From contig NZ_CP040932.1 of assembly GCF_006351965.1 (NCBI RefSeq), positions 2,604,001 through 2,668,000 on the forward strand: a DNA stretch of 64,000 nucleotides, written 5' to 3'. The DNA is from Oceanicola sp. D3. Its GTDB lineage: Bacteria; Pseudomonadota; Alphaproteobacteria; Rhodobacterales; Rhodobacteraceae. The notes under the pieces were generated by a model. The model searched no databases. It was not told the origin of the DNA and saw only the letters and a program-made list of their open reading frames with translations. This document shows, in pieces, positions 19,649-28,385 of the stretch. Each line of letters begins with the position of its first letter. Positions within the stretch are counted from its first letter, which is position 1. The position numbers and the translations under genes are program-made.

Positions 19649-19683
19649 TTGCCGCTTCGCCCCTTGCGGCCTACCTATACCTC
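19649..19683 (+). promoter_or_regulatory. Candidate promoter for leaderless moaA mRNA
   Basis: TTGCCG (19649-19654), a 17-base spacer and TACCTA (19672-19677) place the predicted transcript start at or next to the A of the moaA ATG (19684). No Shine-Dalgarno is present in front of that ATG. Confidence 0.4.
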
Positions 19684-20688
19684 ATGAAAACACCCCTGAT
19701 CGACCCCTTCCAGCGCCCGATCACCTATTTGCGCGTGTCAGTGACCGACCGCTGCGATTTTCGCTGCGTCTACTGCATGTCCGAAAACATGACCTTCCTT
19801 CCCAAAAAGGAACTGCTCACGCTGGAAGAGCTCGATGCCGCCTGCACCGGCTTCATCGGCCTCGGCGTGAAGAAGCTGCGCATCACCGGCGGAGAGCCGC
19901 TGGTGCGCAAGGGCATCATGACCTTCTTCGAGGGGATGACCCGCCACCTCGAGTCCGGCGCGCTCGATGAGCTGACCCTCACCACCAACGGCTCCCAGCT
20001 GGAGCGTTTCGCCCCCCAACTCGCCGCCGCCGGCGTCAAACGCATCAACATCTCGATCGACACGCTGAACGAAGAAAAATTCGCCCGCATCACCCGCTGG
20101 GGCCGCCTGCCCCAAGTTCTGCGCGGCATCGACGCAGCGCAAACGGCGGGCCTGCGCGTCAAGCTCAACGCCGTGGCGCTGAAAGGCTTCAACGAGGACG
20201 AGCTCTTCACCCTCGCCGAGTTCTGCGCCGCCCGCGACATGGACCTGACATGGATCGAGGTCATGCCCATGGGCGACCTCGGCAATGAAGACCGCATCGG
20301 CCAATACTGGTCACTCAAGGATCTGCGCGCCAAGCTGGCCGAGCAATATACCCTGATCGACCTCGCAGAGCGCACCGGCGGCCCGGCCCGCTATGTCCAG
20401 CTGCAAGAGACAGGCCAGAAAATCGGCTTCATCACCCCGCTGACCCATAACTTCTGCGAAAGCTGCAACCGCGTCCGGATGACCTGCACCGGCGAGCTCT
20501 ACATGTGCTTGGGGCAAGAAGACCGCGCCGACCTGCGCGCGCCCCTGCGCCAATACGGCCCCGGCCCCGAGTTTGAAGCCGCCATCCGCGCCGCGATCTC
20601 CCGCAAGCCCAAGGGCCACGACTTCGACTATTCAAGGCAAGACATAACCGGCCAGATGCCGCGCCACATGAGCCACACCGGCGGGTAG
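19684..20688 (+). CDS. moaA: GTP 3',8-cyclase (molybdenum cofactor biosynthesis)
   Basis: Radical-SAM protein of 334 residues that makes the first intermediate of molybdopterin synthesis. The N-terminal [4Fe-4S] ligands are Cys24, Cys28 and Cys31 ([10 protein letters not shown]). The SAM-binding [11 protein letters not shown] follows. The C-terminal cluster is C-x2-C-x13-C ([20 protein letters not shown]), and the chain ends in Gly-Gly as required for catalysis. The ATG at 19684 gives the family N-terminus; it lacks a ribosome site (see promoter entry). It may supply cofactor for the enzyme matured by xdhC. Confidence 0.96.
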   Translation: MKTPLIDPFQRPITYLRVSVTDRCDFRCVYCMSENMTFLPKKELLTLEELDAACTGFIGLGVKKLRITGGEPLVRKGIMTFFEGMTRHLESGALDELTLTTNGSQLERFAPQLAAAGVKRINISIDTLNEEKFARITRWGRLPQVLRGIDAAQTAGLRVKLNAVALKGFNEDELFTLAEFCAARDMDLTWIEVMPMGDLGNEDRIGQYWSLKDLRAKLAEQYTLIDLAERTGGPARYVQLQETGQKIGFITPLTHNFCESCNRVRMTCTGELYMCLGQEDRADLRAPLRQYGPGPEFEAAIRAAISRKPKGHDFDYSRQDITGQMPRHMSHTGG

Positions 20689-20721
20689 TCCGCCGGGCAA
20701 GTCGCTCACGCCTTCTCCGCT

Positions 20722-21162
20722 TCAGCCCTTAACCCGGCCCCGATCCAGCGTCAGCCGAATGTCCGGACGCTTCGCCGGAACCTTGACCCCGGTCGAAATG
20801 CAATTCGCCACCGCCTTGTCGAGCTTCTTCACCGAGTTCACACGCGCAAAAAATTGCACCCCACGGTGGATCACCTTACCGTTCATCTCCAGCTGCATCT
20901 TCTGCCGGATCTGATCGTAGGCAGACCGCATGGCGATGTCGCCGCCTGAGCCCACGCCGCAGAATTCAATCACACCCGCCGGCGCAATCACCGCCCAGCG
21001 AAAGCTGTATCCTTTTGGCGTGCCGGTAAACTTGATCTCATCGGTTTTGGCGAACCTCTTGTCCACCGGGATCTGTCGGCTCAGTTTTTCCCGCGCCGCA
21101 AGCGGTGCTGCCACAAGGCTTGCCGCTGTAAAAAGCGCAAGCGCCACCCTACTAAATCTCAT
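20722..21162 (-). CDS. Exported hypothetical protein
   Basis: Protein of 146 residues with a signal peptide (MRFSRVALALFTAASLVAAPLAA). The mature part is basic with two cysteines (EFCGVGSGG and NCISTGVKV) that could form a disulfide. The segment YSFRWAVIAPAGVIEFCGVG suggests a beta-rich fold. The ATG at 21162 has AAGGGG upstream. I recognise no family. It stands alone, convergent with moaA. Confidence 0.7.
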   Translation of the reverse strand: MRFSRVALALFTAASLVAAPLAAREKLSRQIPVDKRFAKTDEIKFTGTPKGYSFRWAVIAPAGVIEFCGVGSGGDIAMRSAYDQIRQKMQLEMNGKVIHRGVQFFARVNSVKKLDKAVANCISTGVKVPAKRPDIRLTLDRGRVKG

Positions 21163-21271
21163 GAAACATCCCCTTCTCAAACGCGACCAGATTAGCCGGG
21201 AAGGTGCGCAGAACAACCCCTGAGACGTGATCGTTCCGTGAATTTCCTATGCATTGGGAGGGGTTGCGCCC

Positions 21272-22069
21272 TCAAGCCCACTCGGGCCCAAGATCATCCC
21301 GCGCCCGGTCAATCCAATGATCGGCCAACCATGGCGTCGGCCTACAGGCCCGCAGCCAAGACCCGGAATAACCCGCCACCGCCTCATGCATCTTGGGATG
21401 CCCATGAAAGCACACCACCTTGGCGGCTTCCGGCAGTTTCGCAGGCCTGAGCCAGTTCATCGGCGGCAGTCCAAGGCAATCATGCTTGAAGCTCACCACC
21501 TCATCACCGGGCAAATAGGCAAATTCCCCCCGCTCCTGCGCCAGCGTGCTGGTATAACGCTGCTCGCTCCCCCGCGCCTTCTCCACCTGCGCCTTGGCAT
21601 CATTCGCCAGCACCTCGTAGAGCCAGCCGTGCAGGGCAGGATCGAACCGGAACACCGAGCCATGGCCCGTCTTGCGGCCCCGCCGCGCTTCCACCCAATC
21701 GGCCCGCATCGCCACCTTGCCCGGCGCGAAGTTCAGCAAGCCGTCCAGCGAGCCGCTCACCACCACGTCGAGATCAAAGCCCAGCAACGGCCCATCGAGA
21801 TCAGGGATCAACCCGGGCCGAAACAGCGACACCTTGCGCATTGCCCCCTGCCGGTTGGCCACGGCCAGCGCCGCGTCCATATCCGCGAGGAACGGCTCTA
21901 CAGGCAGATCGAGCACCTCGACATCCGGGTGCAGCCCTGCCCGATCTTCCGTCATGCAGAAAAACCGCACATCATCACTCAGATGCCGACGCGCCCCGCT
22001 ATAAAGCCGGTTTACATATTCGGGCCCAAAGAGCGTGCCCCATTTTATGCAGATGACATTGGCAACCAT
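21272..22069 (-). CDS. Putative glycosyltransferase (GT-A fold)
   Basis: Protein of 265 residues. NVICIKWGTLFGPEYVNRLY at the N-terminus and LLGFDLDVVVSGSLDGLL (DxD at about residue 98) are typical of GT8/GT32-like GT-A enzymes using nucleotide sugars and a divalent metal. Later motifs include GSVFRFDPALHGWLYEV and the C-terminal KVVCFHGHPKMHE with a metal-binding HGxPK, a GT8-like ending. Cytosolic; no membrane segment. The acceptor is unknown. It lies 18 bases after coaD on the same strand. Confidence 0.75.
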   Translation of the reverse strand: MVANVICIKWGTLFGPEYVNRLYSGARRHLSDDVRFFCMTEDRAGLHPDVEVLDLPVEPFLADMDAALAVANRQGAMRKVSLFRPGLIPDLDGPLLGFDLDVVVSGSLDGLLNFAPGKVAMRADWVEARRGRKTGHGSVFRFDPALHGWLYEVLANDAKAQVEKARGSEQRYTSTLAQERGEFAYLPGDEVVSFKHDCLGLPPMNWLRPAKLPEAAKVVCFHGHPKMHEAVAGYSGSWLRACRPTPWLADHWIDRARDDLGPEWA

Positions 22070-22087
22070 GGCGCTGCCCTACCCGGC

Positions 22088-22579
22088 TCAGGTGTATTTG
22101 GCCAGAAGCTTGTCGCGCACCGAGGGGCTGACGAACTTCGATATGTCGCCGCCCAGCCGCGCAATCTCCTTCACCAGCTTGGAGGCAATCGCCTGCCGCT
22201 CGGCGCTGGCCATCAAAAACACGGTTTCAATCGTGTCATCCAACTGCCGGTTCATGCCAACCATCTGATATTCATACTCAAAGTCGGCCACAGCCCGCAG
22301 ACCGCGCACAATCAGCCCGGCGCCCACATCCCGGGCACAGTCAATCAGCAGGTTTTCGAACGGGTGCACCACGATCTCGCAGCCGGTGCTGGCGGCAATC
22401 CCGGCGCACTCGGCCTCCACCATCGCCTCGCGTTCCTCAAGGTCGAAGAGCGGGCCCTTATCGCGGTTGATGGCCACGCCAATCACCAACCTGTCCACCA
22501 GCGCGGTGGCGCGGGTGATAATGTCGATATGGCCCAGCGTAACCGGATCAAAAGTGCCCGGATAAAGCCCCACGCGCAT
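22088..22579 (-). CDS. coaD: Phosphopantetheine adenylyltransferase
   Basis: Protein of 163 residues that makes dephospho-CoA. The nucleotidyltransferase site is GTFDPVTLGHIDIITRA with the (T/H)xGH motif, followed by RGLRAVADFEYEYQMVGMNRQL and the ATP-binding IASKLVKEIARLGGDISKFV. Length and ends match the family. The ATG has GGGGGAG upstream. It supplies CoA, which all the acyl-CoA pathways in this window use. Confidence 0.96.
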   Translation of the reverse strand: MRVGLYPGTFDPVTLGHIDIITRATALVDRLVIGVAINRDKGPLFDLEEREAMVEAECAGIAASTGCEIVVHPFENLLIDCARDVGAGLIVRGLRAVADFEYEYQMVGMNRQLDDTIETVFLMASAERQAIASKLVKEIARLGGDISKFVSPSVRDKLLAKYT

Positions 22580-22660
22580 CGCTGCTCCCCCTCTTGCGGC
22601 TCAGGTCTTTGGCAGAAAACACCAGCACTTCCGGAGGGGCAAGGCGAAAGCCGGGGCGCG

Positions 22661-22677
22661 GCGCAACATTGTTGCGC
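22661..22677. promoter_or_regulatory. Palindrome upstream of coaD
   Basis: GCGCAACA-T-TGTTGCGC, perfect 8-bp arms around one base, 82 bases upstream of coaD and downstream of the CBS gene. It could be an operator for coaD; no regulator is identified. Confidence 0.35.
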
Positions 22678-22757
22678 ATCTGTCCGTTAGCGCAAACGGT
22701 GGCCCCTTGCCCGCCCCGTGCCCGGCCCGGTCAGCCCCGGCGCAGCGCTGCGGCGGC

Positions 22758-23192
22758 TCAATGCCCCATGATCATGCCTTCGAGCGCGTCTTTCTCCATC
22801 GCCAGCTCGCTGAGCCGCGCCTTGACGACATCCCCGATCGAAATCAGGCCAATCATCTCTTCGCCCTCCAGCACCGGCATGTGCCGAAACCGCCCGGTGG
22901 TCATCTTCTCCAGCACGCTCAGCGCGGTCTCTTCCTTGGTGCAGGTGATGAGCTTGGACGTCATCAGATCATCCACCACATCGCTCAAGCACCCCGGCCC
23001 GCGCCGTCCAAGCTCGCGCACGATATCGCGCTCCGAGAGAATGCCCTGCGCCGACTTGCCGTCAGACGAGACGATGACCGAGCCGATCCGCTTTTCCGAA
23101 AGCAGCTTGGCGGCATCCGAAACCGAGCTTCCGGGTTTCACACACAACACGCCGTCGCCGCCCTTGTCCTTGAGAATCTGTTGCACAAGCAT
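22758..23192 (-). CDS. CBS-domain protein
   Basis: Protein of 144 residues made of two CBS domains: residues about 8-60 (VKPGSSVSDAAKLLSEKRIGSVIV) and 75-130 (TCTKEETALSVLEKMTTGRFRHMPVLEG, then MIGLISIGDVVKARL). Such stand-alone CBS pairs bind adenosyl ligands (AMP, ATP, SAM or NAD) and act as sensors. The ATG has GGAGG 7 bases upstream. No neighbour tells its partner. Confidence 0.88.
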   Translation of the reverse strand: MLVQQILKDKGGDGVLCVKPGSSVSDAAKLLSEKRIGSVIVSSDGKSAQGILSERDIVRELGRRGPGCLSDVVDDLMTSKLITCTKEETALSVLEKMTTGRFRHMPVLEGEEMIGLISIGDVVKARLSELAMEKDALEGMIMGH

Positions 23193-23249
23193 GGCTTAAC
23201 CTCCAACGTCGCCCGTTCAGGTTGAGCGTTGCGCTCCCGCCCCGGCCTG

Positions 23250-24143
23250 TCAAGTCTCGGCTTCCAACCGCTCCACTTCTGCGCGGAGCCCCTCGCAGAG
23301 CAATTCGGCAAATCGGCTGAGGCGGCGCACCCGCCGGTCGTCGGCGTGGCGCACCAGCCAAAAGGTGCGTTTCAGCCGCACCTGATCCGCTAAAACCCGC
23401 TGCACCCGGGGTGCGGTGCCCATGGCAAACCCGTGGACAACCCCAATCCCGGCCCCCTGCCGCACCCAGTTGAACTGCACCGACACCGAGTTGGAGGCCA
23501 TCTGCACCCGCTCCAGCCCGAGCTCGCCCAGATAGTCCAACTCCTTGTCAAAGATCATGTCGGGCACGTAGCCCACCAGCCGCTTGCCGCGCAGATCGTC
23601 GAGGCTCTCCACCGTGTTGTGCCGCAACCAATGCCGGGAGGCGGCGAGATAGAGGTGATAGTCGGTGATCTTCTGCACCGTCAGCCGCCCCGCCGTGGGC
23701 CGCGAGACAGCAATCGCCAGATCGGCCTCGCGCCGGTTGAGGTTGAAGACCCTCGGCAGCGAAACCACCTGCACCTCAAGCTCGGGATGGGCATCACAGA
23801 TCTTCGTTATCACTTGCGGCAGCAGAAAGTTCGCGCAGCCATCCGGCGCGCCCACTCGGATCGTGCCGGTCAGCCTGTCTTCCTGCCCGCGCACCGCATC
23901 CTCGGCGGTCAGCATGGCCTGCTCCAGCTCCTCGGCATGGGGCATCAGCCGCTCCCCCGCCTCGCTCGGCGCATAGCCCTGCGGCGACTTCAAAAACAGC
24001 GGCGCACCCAAGCTTTCTTCCAGCCGCTGCACCCGCCGCCCCACCGTCGCCGGATCAAGTTTCAACGCATTCCCCGCGCCCGAAAGGCTCCCCTCTCGCG
24101 CCACGGCAATGAAAATCCGCATGTCGTCCCACGACACGGCCAT
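23250..24143 (-). CDS. LysR-family regulator, likely of mmsA
   Basis: Protein of 297 residues with an N-terminal winged helix (MRIFIAVAREGSLSGAGNAL, then ATVGRRVQRLEESLGAPLF) and a LysR substrate-binding domain (GTIRVGAPDGCANFLLP). It is divergent from mmsA with only 109 bases between the starts, the usual arrangement for a LysR protein controlling its neighbour. TTGCAAG occurs twice in that interval and could mark binding sites. Regulation by a valine- or acyl-derived effector is inference. The ATG at 24143 has GGGAGAG upstream. Confidence 0.85.
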   Translation of the reverse strand: MAVSWDDMRIFIAVAREGSLSGAGNALKLDPATVGRRVQRLEESLGAPLFLKSPQGYAPSEAGERLMPHAEELEQAMLTAEDAVRGQEDRLTGTIRVGAPDGCANFLLPQVITKICDAHPELEVQVVSLPRVFNLNRREADLAIAVSRPTAGRLTVQKITDYHLYLAASRHWLRHNTVESLDDLRGKRLVGYVPDMIFDKELDYLGELGLERVQMASNSVSVQFNWVRQGAGIGVVHGFAMGTAPRVQRVLADQVRLKRTFWLVRHADDRRVRRLSRFAELLCEGLRAEVERLEAET

Positions 24144-24252
24144 TCTTCTCTCCCATGCATTTTTGCAAGACGTGTTTGTCAAACTGCCGCTTCTACCGGG
24201 ATAATTGCAAGGGTATGGTCTGCGCGACACCGAAAACAGGAGGAGTTTTGCC

Positions 24253-25755
24253 ATGACCACCCAGATCGGCCATTTCATCGACGGCCAGCCAACCGCAGGT
24301 ACATCCGGCCGCGCTGCCGACATCTTCAACCCCGCCACCGGCGAAGTGCAGGCCACCGTCGCCCTTGCCACCAAGGCCGAGGTTGATGATGCCGTCGCCC
24401 GCGCCGCCGAAGCCCAGAAGAAATGGGGCTCCACCAACCCGCAGCGCCGCGCCCGTGTGATGATGGCCTTCGGTGCCCTCATCAACAAGCACATGGACGA
24501 GCTGGCCGAGCTTTGCGCCCGCGAGCACGGCAAAACCATCCCAGACGCCAAGGGCGATGTGCAGCGCGGCCTCGAGTTCGTCGAAGTCTGCATGGGCGCA
24601 CCGCACATGCTGAAGGGCGAATACACCAACGACGGCGGCCCCGGCATCGACCTCTACTCCATGCGCCAGCCACTCGGCGTGGTCGCTGGCATCACCCCCT
24701 TCAATTTCCCGGCAATGATCCCGCTCTGGAAGATGGCCGGCGCACTCGCCTGCGGCAACGCCATGATCCTCAAGCCCTCCGAGCGTGTGCCCTCCACTGC
24801 GATGCGCCTCGCTGAACTGCTGAAGGAAGCCGGCCTGCCCGATGGCGTGCTGCAAGTCGTCAACGGCGACAAGGAAGCCGTGGACGCCCTGCTGGATAAC
24901 GAAACCATCCAGGCCGTCGCCTTCGTCGGCTCCACGCCCATCGCGCAGTACATCTACGCCCGCGCCACCGCGACCGGCAAACGCGCGCAGTGCTTCGGCG
25001 GCGCGAAAAACCACATGATCGTCATGCCCGACGCCGACATGGACAAAGCCGCCGACGCGCTGGTGGGCGCCGCCTACGGCGCCGCAGGCGAGCGCTGCAT
25101 GGCCATCTCCGTTGCCGTGCCCGTCGGCCAGAAAACCGCCGACACCCTGATCGAAAAGCTGGTGCCCCGCATCGAGGCCCTCAAGGTCGGCCCCTACACC
25201 GCGGGCGCCGATGTTGATTACGGCCCCGTCATCACCGCCGCCGCCAAAGAGCGCATCCTCGGCCTGATCGACTCTGGCGTGGAGCAAGGTGCCGATCTGG
25301 TGGTCGACAGCCGCGACTTCTCGCTGCAAGGCTACGAAGAGGGCTACTTCGTTGGCCCCCACCTCTTCGACAAGGTCACGCCGGAGATGGACATCTACAA
25401 GGAAGAGATCTTCGGCCCCGTGCTCACCCAGGTGCGCACCGAGAGCTACGACGAAGCCCTCAACCTGGTGATGGACAACCCCTACGGCAACGGCACGGCG
25501 ATCTACACCGCCGATGGCGACACGGCGCGCGACTTTGCCCACCGGGTCAATGTCGGCATGGTCGGCATCAACTTCCCGATCCCGGTGCCGCTGAGCTACC
25601 ACACCTTCGGCGGCTGGAAGAAATCCGGCTTCGGCGACCTCAACCAATACGGCCCCGACGCCTTCCGCTTCTACACCCGCACCAAAACCGTCACCGCGCG
25701 GTGGTTCTCGGGCATCAAGGACGGCGGCGAATTCGCCTTCAAACAGATGGACTGA
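24253..25755 (+). CDS. mmsA: CoA-acylating methylmalonate-semialdehyde dehydrogenase
   Basis: Aldehyde dehydrogenase of 500 residues that oxidises methylmalonate semialdehyde to propionyl-CoA at the end of valine degradation. Class features: PLGVVAGITPFNFPAMIPLWK, EHGKTIPDAKGDVQRGLEFVE, GGAKNHMIVMPDAD and the catalytic Cys282 in AAGERCMAIS; the SV-GMVGINFPIPVP region (NVGMVGINFPIPVPL) is typical of MmsA. The ATG at 24253 has AGGAG 7 bases upstream. The rest of the valine route is 7 kb away (31273-34330). A terminator follows. Confidence 0.95.
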   Translation: MTTQIGHFIDGQPTAGTSGRAADIFNPATGEVQATVALATKAEVDDAVARAAEAQKKWGSTNPQRRARVMMAFGALINKHMDELAELCAREHGKTIPDAKGDVQRGLEFVEVCMGAPHMLKGEYTNDGGPGIDLYSMRQPLGVVAGITPFNFPAMIPLWKMAGALACGNAMILKPSERVPSTAMRLAELLKEAGLPDGVLQVVNGDKEAVDALLDNETIQAVAFVGSTPIAQYIYARATATGKRAQCFGGAKNHMIVMPDADMDKAADALVGAAYGAAGERCMAISVAVPVGQKTADTLIEKLVPRIEALKVGPYTAGADVDYGPVITAAAKERILGLIDSGVEQGADLVVDSRDFSLQGYEEGYFVGPHLFDKVTPEMDIYKEEIFGPVLTQVRTESYDEALNLVMDNPYGNGTAIYTADGDTARDFAHRVNVGMVGINFPIPVPLSYHTFGGWKKSGFGDLNQYGPDAFRFYTRTKTVTARWFSGIKDGGEFAFKQMD

Positions 25756-25779
25756 CGGTAGACCCGAACTAATTGGCTT

Positions 25780-25811
25780 GGGCCCGGTTCAACGCCGGGC
25801 CCATTCTATTT
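25780..25811 (+). terminator. Rho-independent terminator of mmsA
   Basis: GGGCCCGG and CCGGGCCC form an 8-bp stem with loop TTCAACG, followed by ATTCTATTT, 25 bases after the stop. Confidence 0.85.
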
Positions 25812-25823
25812 GCGGAACCGGCG

Positions 25824-26600
25824 TTACGCGCCACCCTCCAGCGCATCAGGGAAAAGCCTCTCCATTTCCGCCATCTTCTGGCGCATGTTGCGCCTTTCGA
25901 TCTCATTCAGCACCTGAGCACCGCGCCGCCGCGCGCGCCGCTCAGCGCGCCGGGCCCACCAACCGGAGAGCCCACGTTGAGAGGCATCCTTGTAGGCGTC
26001 CACGGTCGATCCCCAAACTTGAAGCGCGTATGCCTGCTTTGCATCCGGGTCGAGCACGCCGGTGTAATGCAAAGGATTGAAGAAATACGAAGGGAAGACC
26101 TCAATATCCGGGTTCAGCTCTTCAATCATTCTGGTGCAAAACAGGTTTCCCGTTGCAACCCAAGGCATTCCCAGCTGGTCCGGGTCGGTCTCCGCCAAGC
26201 GTTCAACAAGTGCCACAACAAACGGATTGCCCGGCTCACAAGCCAGGATCGGTGAAACCAGCCGCCCCCGCAGCAGTTCGTTCTCATAAACGGTGTAGGC
26301 GCACTCCCGCTCGAAGAGGCCATCCGTTGACCTCAGGCAAATCGAGTCTGCCCCCGGCAGAAGCCCCCCGAATTCGGCCAGGATTTCGTAGCGCATCAGG
26401 TCAGCAACACCGGGATACGAGCGCCGCTCCAGCATCGCGTCAATCTGCGCCCGGCACTTGAACGGGAAGCGATCAAGAAAATCGTTGTCATACAACGTAT
26501 AGGCGGCTCGCGGATGCTTTTCGCGCCATGTTCTGAGCCACTTCTCGGGCACGGGCTTCGGGCCGATCCAAATATGCCCCAAACGTTCTGGAATCCCCAA
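25824..26600 (-). CDS. Glycosyltransferase, GT32-like (capsular/LPS sugar type)
   Basis: Protein of about 258 residues. The N-terminus LGHIWIGPKPVPEKWLRTWRE and ADLMRYEILAEFGGLLPGADSICL match the sugar-binding DXD-containing GT32 family; the normal YLDxD is here LPGADS, so the first Asp of the DxD pair appears replaced. The C-terminal part is basic (WWARRAERRARRRGAQ). The start is TTG at 26600: GGAGG lies 5 bases before it and no ATG exists upstream of the conserved region. GC content is lower than average. Likely acts on a surface polysaccharide with the GT2 next to it. Confidence 0.7.
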   Translation of the reverse strand: MGIPERLGHIWIGPKPVPEKWLRTWREKHPRAAYTLYDNDFLDRFPFKCRAQIDAMLERRSYPGVADLMRYEILAEFGGLLPGADSICLRSTDGLFERECAYTVYENELLRGRLVSPILACEPGNPFVVALVERLAETDPDQLGMPWVATGNLFCTRMIEELNPDIEVFPSYFFNPLHYTGVLDPDAKQAYALQVWGSTVDAYKDASQRGLSGWWARRAERRARRRGAQVLNEIERRNMRQKMAEMERLFPDALEGGA

Positions 26601-26648
26601 ACCTACCTCCAACGACAAAATACCAACGAGAGCGGCGTAACTAGAGCG

Positions 26649-27653
26649 CTAAGCGCCGCGTTCAATGTGCAGAAGATCCTGGGATGACGCATAATGCCGG
26701 CTCTTCATGCCAAACATGCTGCCGAACATCCCCGCCGTTTTGCCGGCCTTCCGTGCAACCTTGAACAACAGCTCACCGCGGTCTTTCGGGCGCAGCACAA
26801 GCAGCACCGGCGCAGCGATGCCGATCAGCACCAGCTCCGCAGATCGCTTTGCCACATAAGACGCGCGGTTGCGCAAACTGCGGGGCCGCAGGCGAACCTT
26901 GGTACGTTCTTGGTCTCTGTTGCGCCGGTAAACATAAGAGAGCGTCAGGCGCCGAACGGGCTGTATCTCATGGGCAATGGCGTCGGGCACCCAGCCAATG
27001 CGGGCCCCGCCCGCCTGCATTGCGGCGCAAAAGGCCGAGTCTTCCCCGCCGCTCTCCGCCGTCCACTCATCAAACTTCGTCACGCCCAACCGGCGGGCCG
27101 TGTCGAGCCTGAGGCACCAATTCCCGGTGTAGGCCTCAGTGTCACCATCGTCCCCCGCCGCAACCTTGGCCGCCTGCGCGCGCTCGTCCTTACTGAAGCG
27201 CGCTTGAAGCTGCTGAAGGATCGCGCGGTTCACTTCCGTCAAGGGCTCATCCGGCGCGATGAAGCGCACAGGGCCAGCCGCCAGATCAAGGCCACGCGTC
27301 TCGACGGCCTCCATCATCCTCACCAGCCAGTCCCGCTCAACAACCTCGTCGTCATCAATGAAGGTCAGAAAGTCGAAAGACTTCTCCAAAGCCTCGGCCA
27401 GCACACAGCTGCGCGCAAACGGAATGCCCTTCCGCGTTTCCAGCAGCAGGTGCACGGGCAGGCCAATCTTGGCCCGAAACGCCTCAACCACGCCCCCGGC
27501 TCTGGCCTCGCTGTCATTCTCGCAAATGACAAACTGGATATCCGCGCCAGCCGGGCGGTCCATCTGCGCGAAACTCTCCAACAGCCGCCTCAGGCCCTCG
27601 GGCCTGCGGCGTGTGATGACACCCACCGCTATTCGCACTGCTATCTCCGTCAT
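26649..27653 (-). CDS. Glycosyltransferase family 2
   Basis: Protein of 334 residues with a GT-A fold: RIAVGVITRRRPEGLRRLLES at the start, the metal-binding FLTFIDDDEVVERDWLVRM (DDD around residue 98), and YTGNWCLRLDTARR followed by GGEDSAFCAAMQAGG with the catalytic ED. A hydrophobic segment (ELVLIGIAAPVLLVL) near residue 275 may anchor it to the membrane. It is 48 bases upstream of the GT32-like gene on the same strand, so the pair is likely one transcript. Donor and acceptor unknown. Confidence 0.85.
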   Translation of the reverse strand: MTEIAVRIAVGVITRRRPEGLRRLLESFAQMDRPAGADIQFVICENDSEARAGGVVEAFRAKIGLPVHLLLETRKGIPFARSCVLAEALEKSFDFLTFIDDDEVVERDWLVRMMEAVETRGLDLAAGPVRFIAPDEPLTEVNRAILQQLQARFSKDERAQAAKVAAGDDGDTEAYTGNWCLRLDTARRLGVTKFDEWTAESGGEDSAFCAAMQAGGARIGWVPDAIAHEIQPVRRLTLSYVYRRNRDQERTKVRLRPRSLRNRASYVAKRSAELVLIGIAAPVLLVLRPKDRGELLFKVARKAGKTAGMFGSMFGMKSRHYASSQDLLHIERGA

Positions 27654-27856
27654 GCCTCAACCGCCCGTCGATTCAGAATGGCTCATTTTTTCGCCAAACT
27701 GCGCATTATCCTGCCCGTGCCTAAGGCGCACGACGTTAATATTCAATTAATCGAGAGCCTGACGCACCCTTTGCAGCGGCATTTCGCCAATCGGGTTCAA
27801 CCCATCGGCGAAGGCAGTGGCAAGCCGCGCCAGCACCTCAGCCAAGCCGCTGGACT

Positions 27857-27898
27857 CTCCTTGACCGAAAGGTCAAAACTTACCTAAAGGTCAAGGAG
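27857..27898 (+). promoter_or_regulatory. Inverted repeat covering the ribosome site of 27904 gene
   Basis: CTCCTTGACC (27857-27866) is a perfect complement of GGTCAAGGAG (27889-27898), and the right arm contains the GGAG ribosome site of the next gene. An inner palindrome TTGACC-GAAA-GGTCAA (27861-27876) competes with it. It may be an mRNA switch or a multi-half-site operator. Confidence 0.5.
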
Positions 27899-27903
27899 CC
27901 CTG

Positions 27904-28320
27904 ATGCCGCTAAGTTACCGTATCCACCCCCAAATCGGCCTCGTCTTCGTCAAGTATCACGGCCACGCCGCCATCTCCGAAACCTTCGAAGCCTTCGGCC
28001 GCTACATGGCCGATCCGGCCTACCGCCCCGGCCAGAAACAGCTGGTCGATCTCTCCGCCGTCACCTCCTTCGAAAAAGACTACGCCGCCCTGCTGGAGGT
28101 TCAGGCCAAGAAGGCCGAGGCCTTCCTGCGCGGCCCCGAAACGATCATCTGCTACTACGCCCCCACGCCCGAAACCCGCGAAATGGCCAACATCGTCATG
28201 CGCAGCTGGGACGAGCTCGATGCCATCGTCGCCGTGGTGCAAGATACCGAGGCGGGCTCACTCGAAGTGCTCGGTCTCGCCGAGAAAACCTTCGACGCTC
28301 TCGCCAAACGCCCCGCCTGA
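27904..28320 (+). CDS. Conserved hypothetical, SpoIIAA/STAS-like
   Basis: Protein of 138 residues with alternating strands and helices: SYRIHPQIGLVFVKYHGHA, ISETFEAFGRYMADPAYRPG, QLVDLSAVTSFEKDY, IICYYAPTPETREMANIV. This pattern resembles SpoIIAA-like STAS proteins of alphaproteobacteria, but I cannot name a function. Cytosolic. The ATG has AAGGAG 6 bases upstream inside an inverted repeat, so its translation may be controlled. The next gene follows after 65 bases. Confidence 0.65.
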   Translation: MPLSYRIHPQIGLVFVKYHGHAAISETFEAFGRYMADPAYRPGQKQLVDLSAVTSFEKDYAALLEVQAKKAEAFLRGPETIICYYAPTPETREMANIVMRSWDELDAIVAVVQDTEAGSLEVLGLAEKTFDALAKRPA

Positions 28321-28385
28321 TCCCGCTTCGGCGGAACCTGTCGCCCCTTTCCCGCGTTGGAGCTCCAACCGAAAGGACAGGACAG

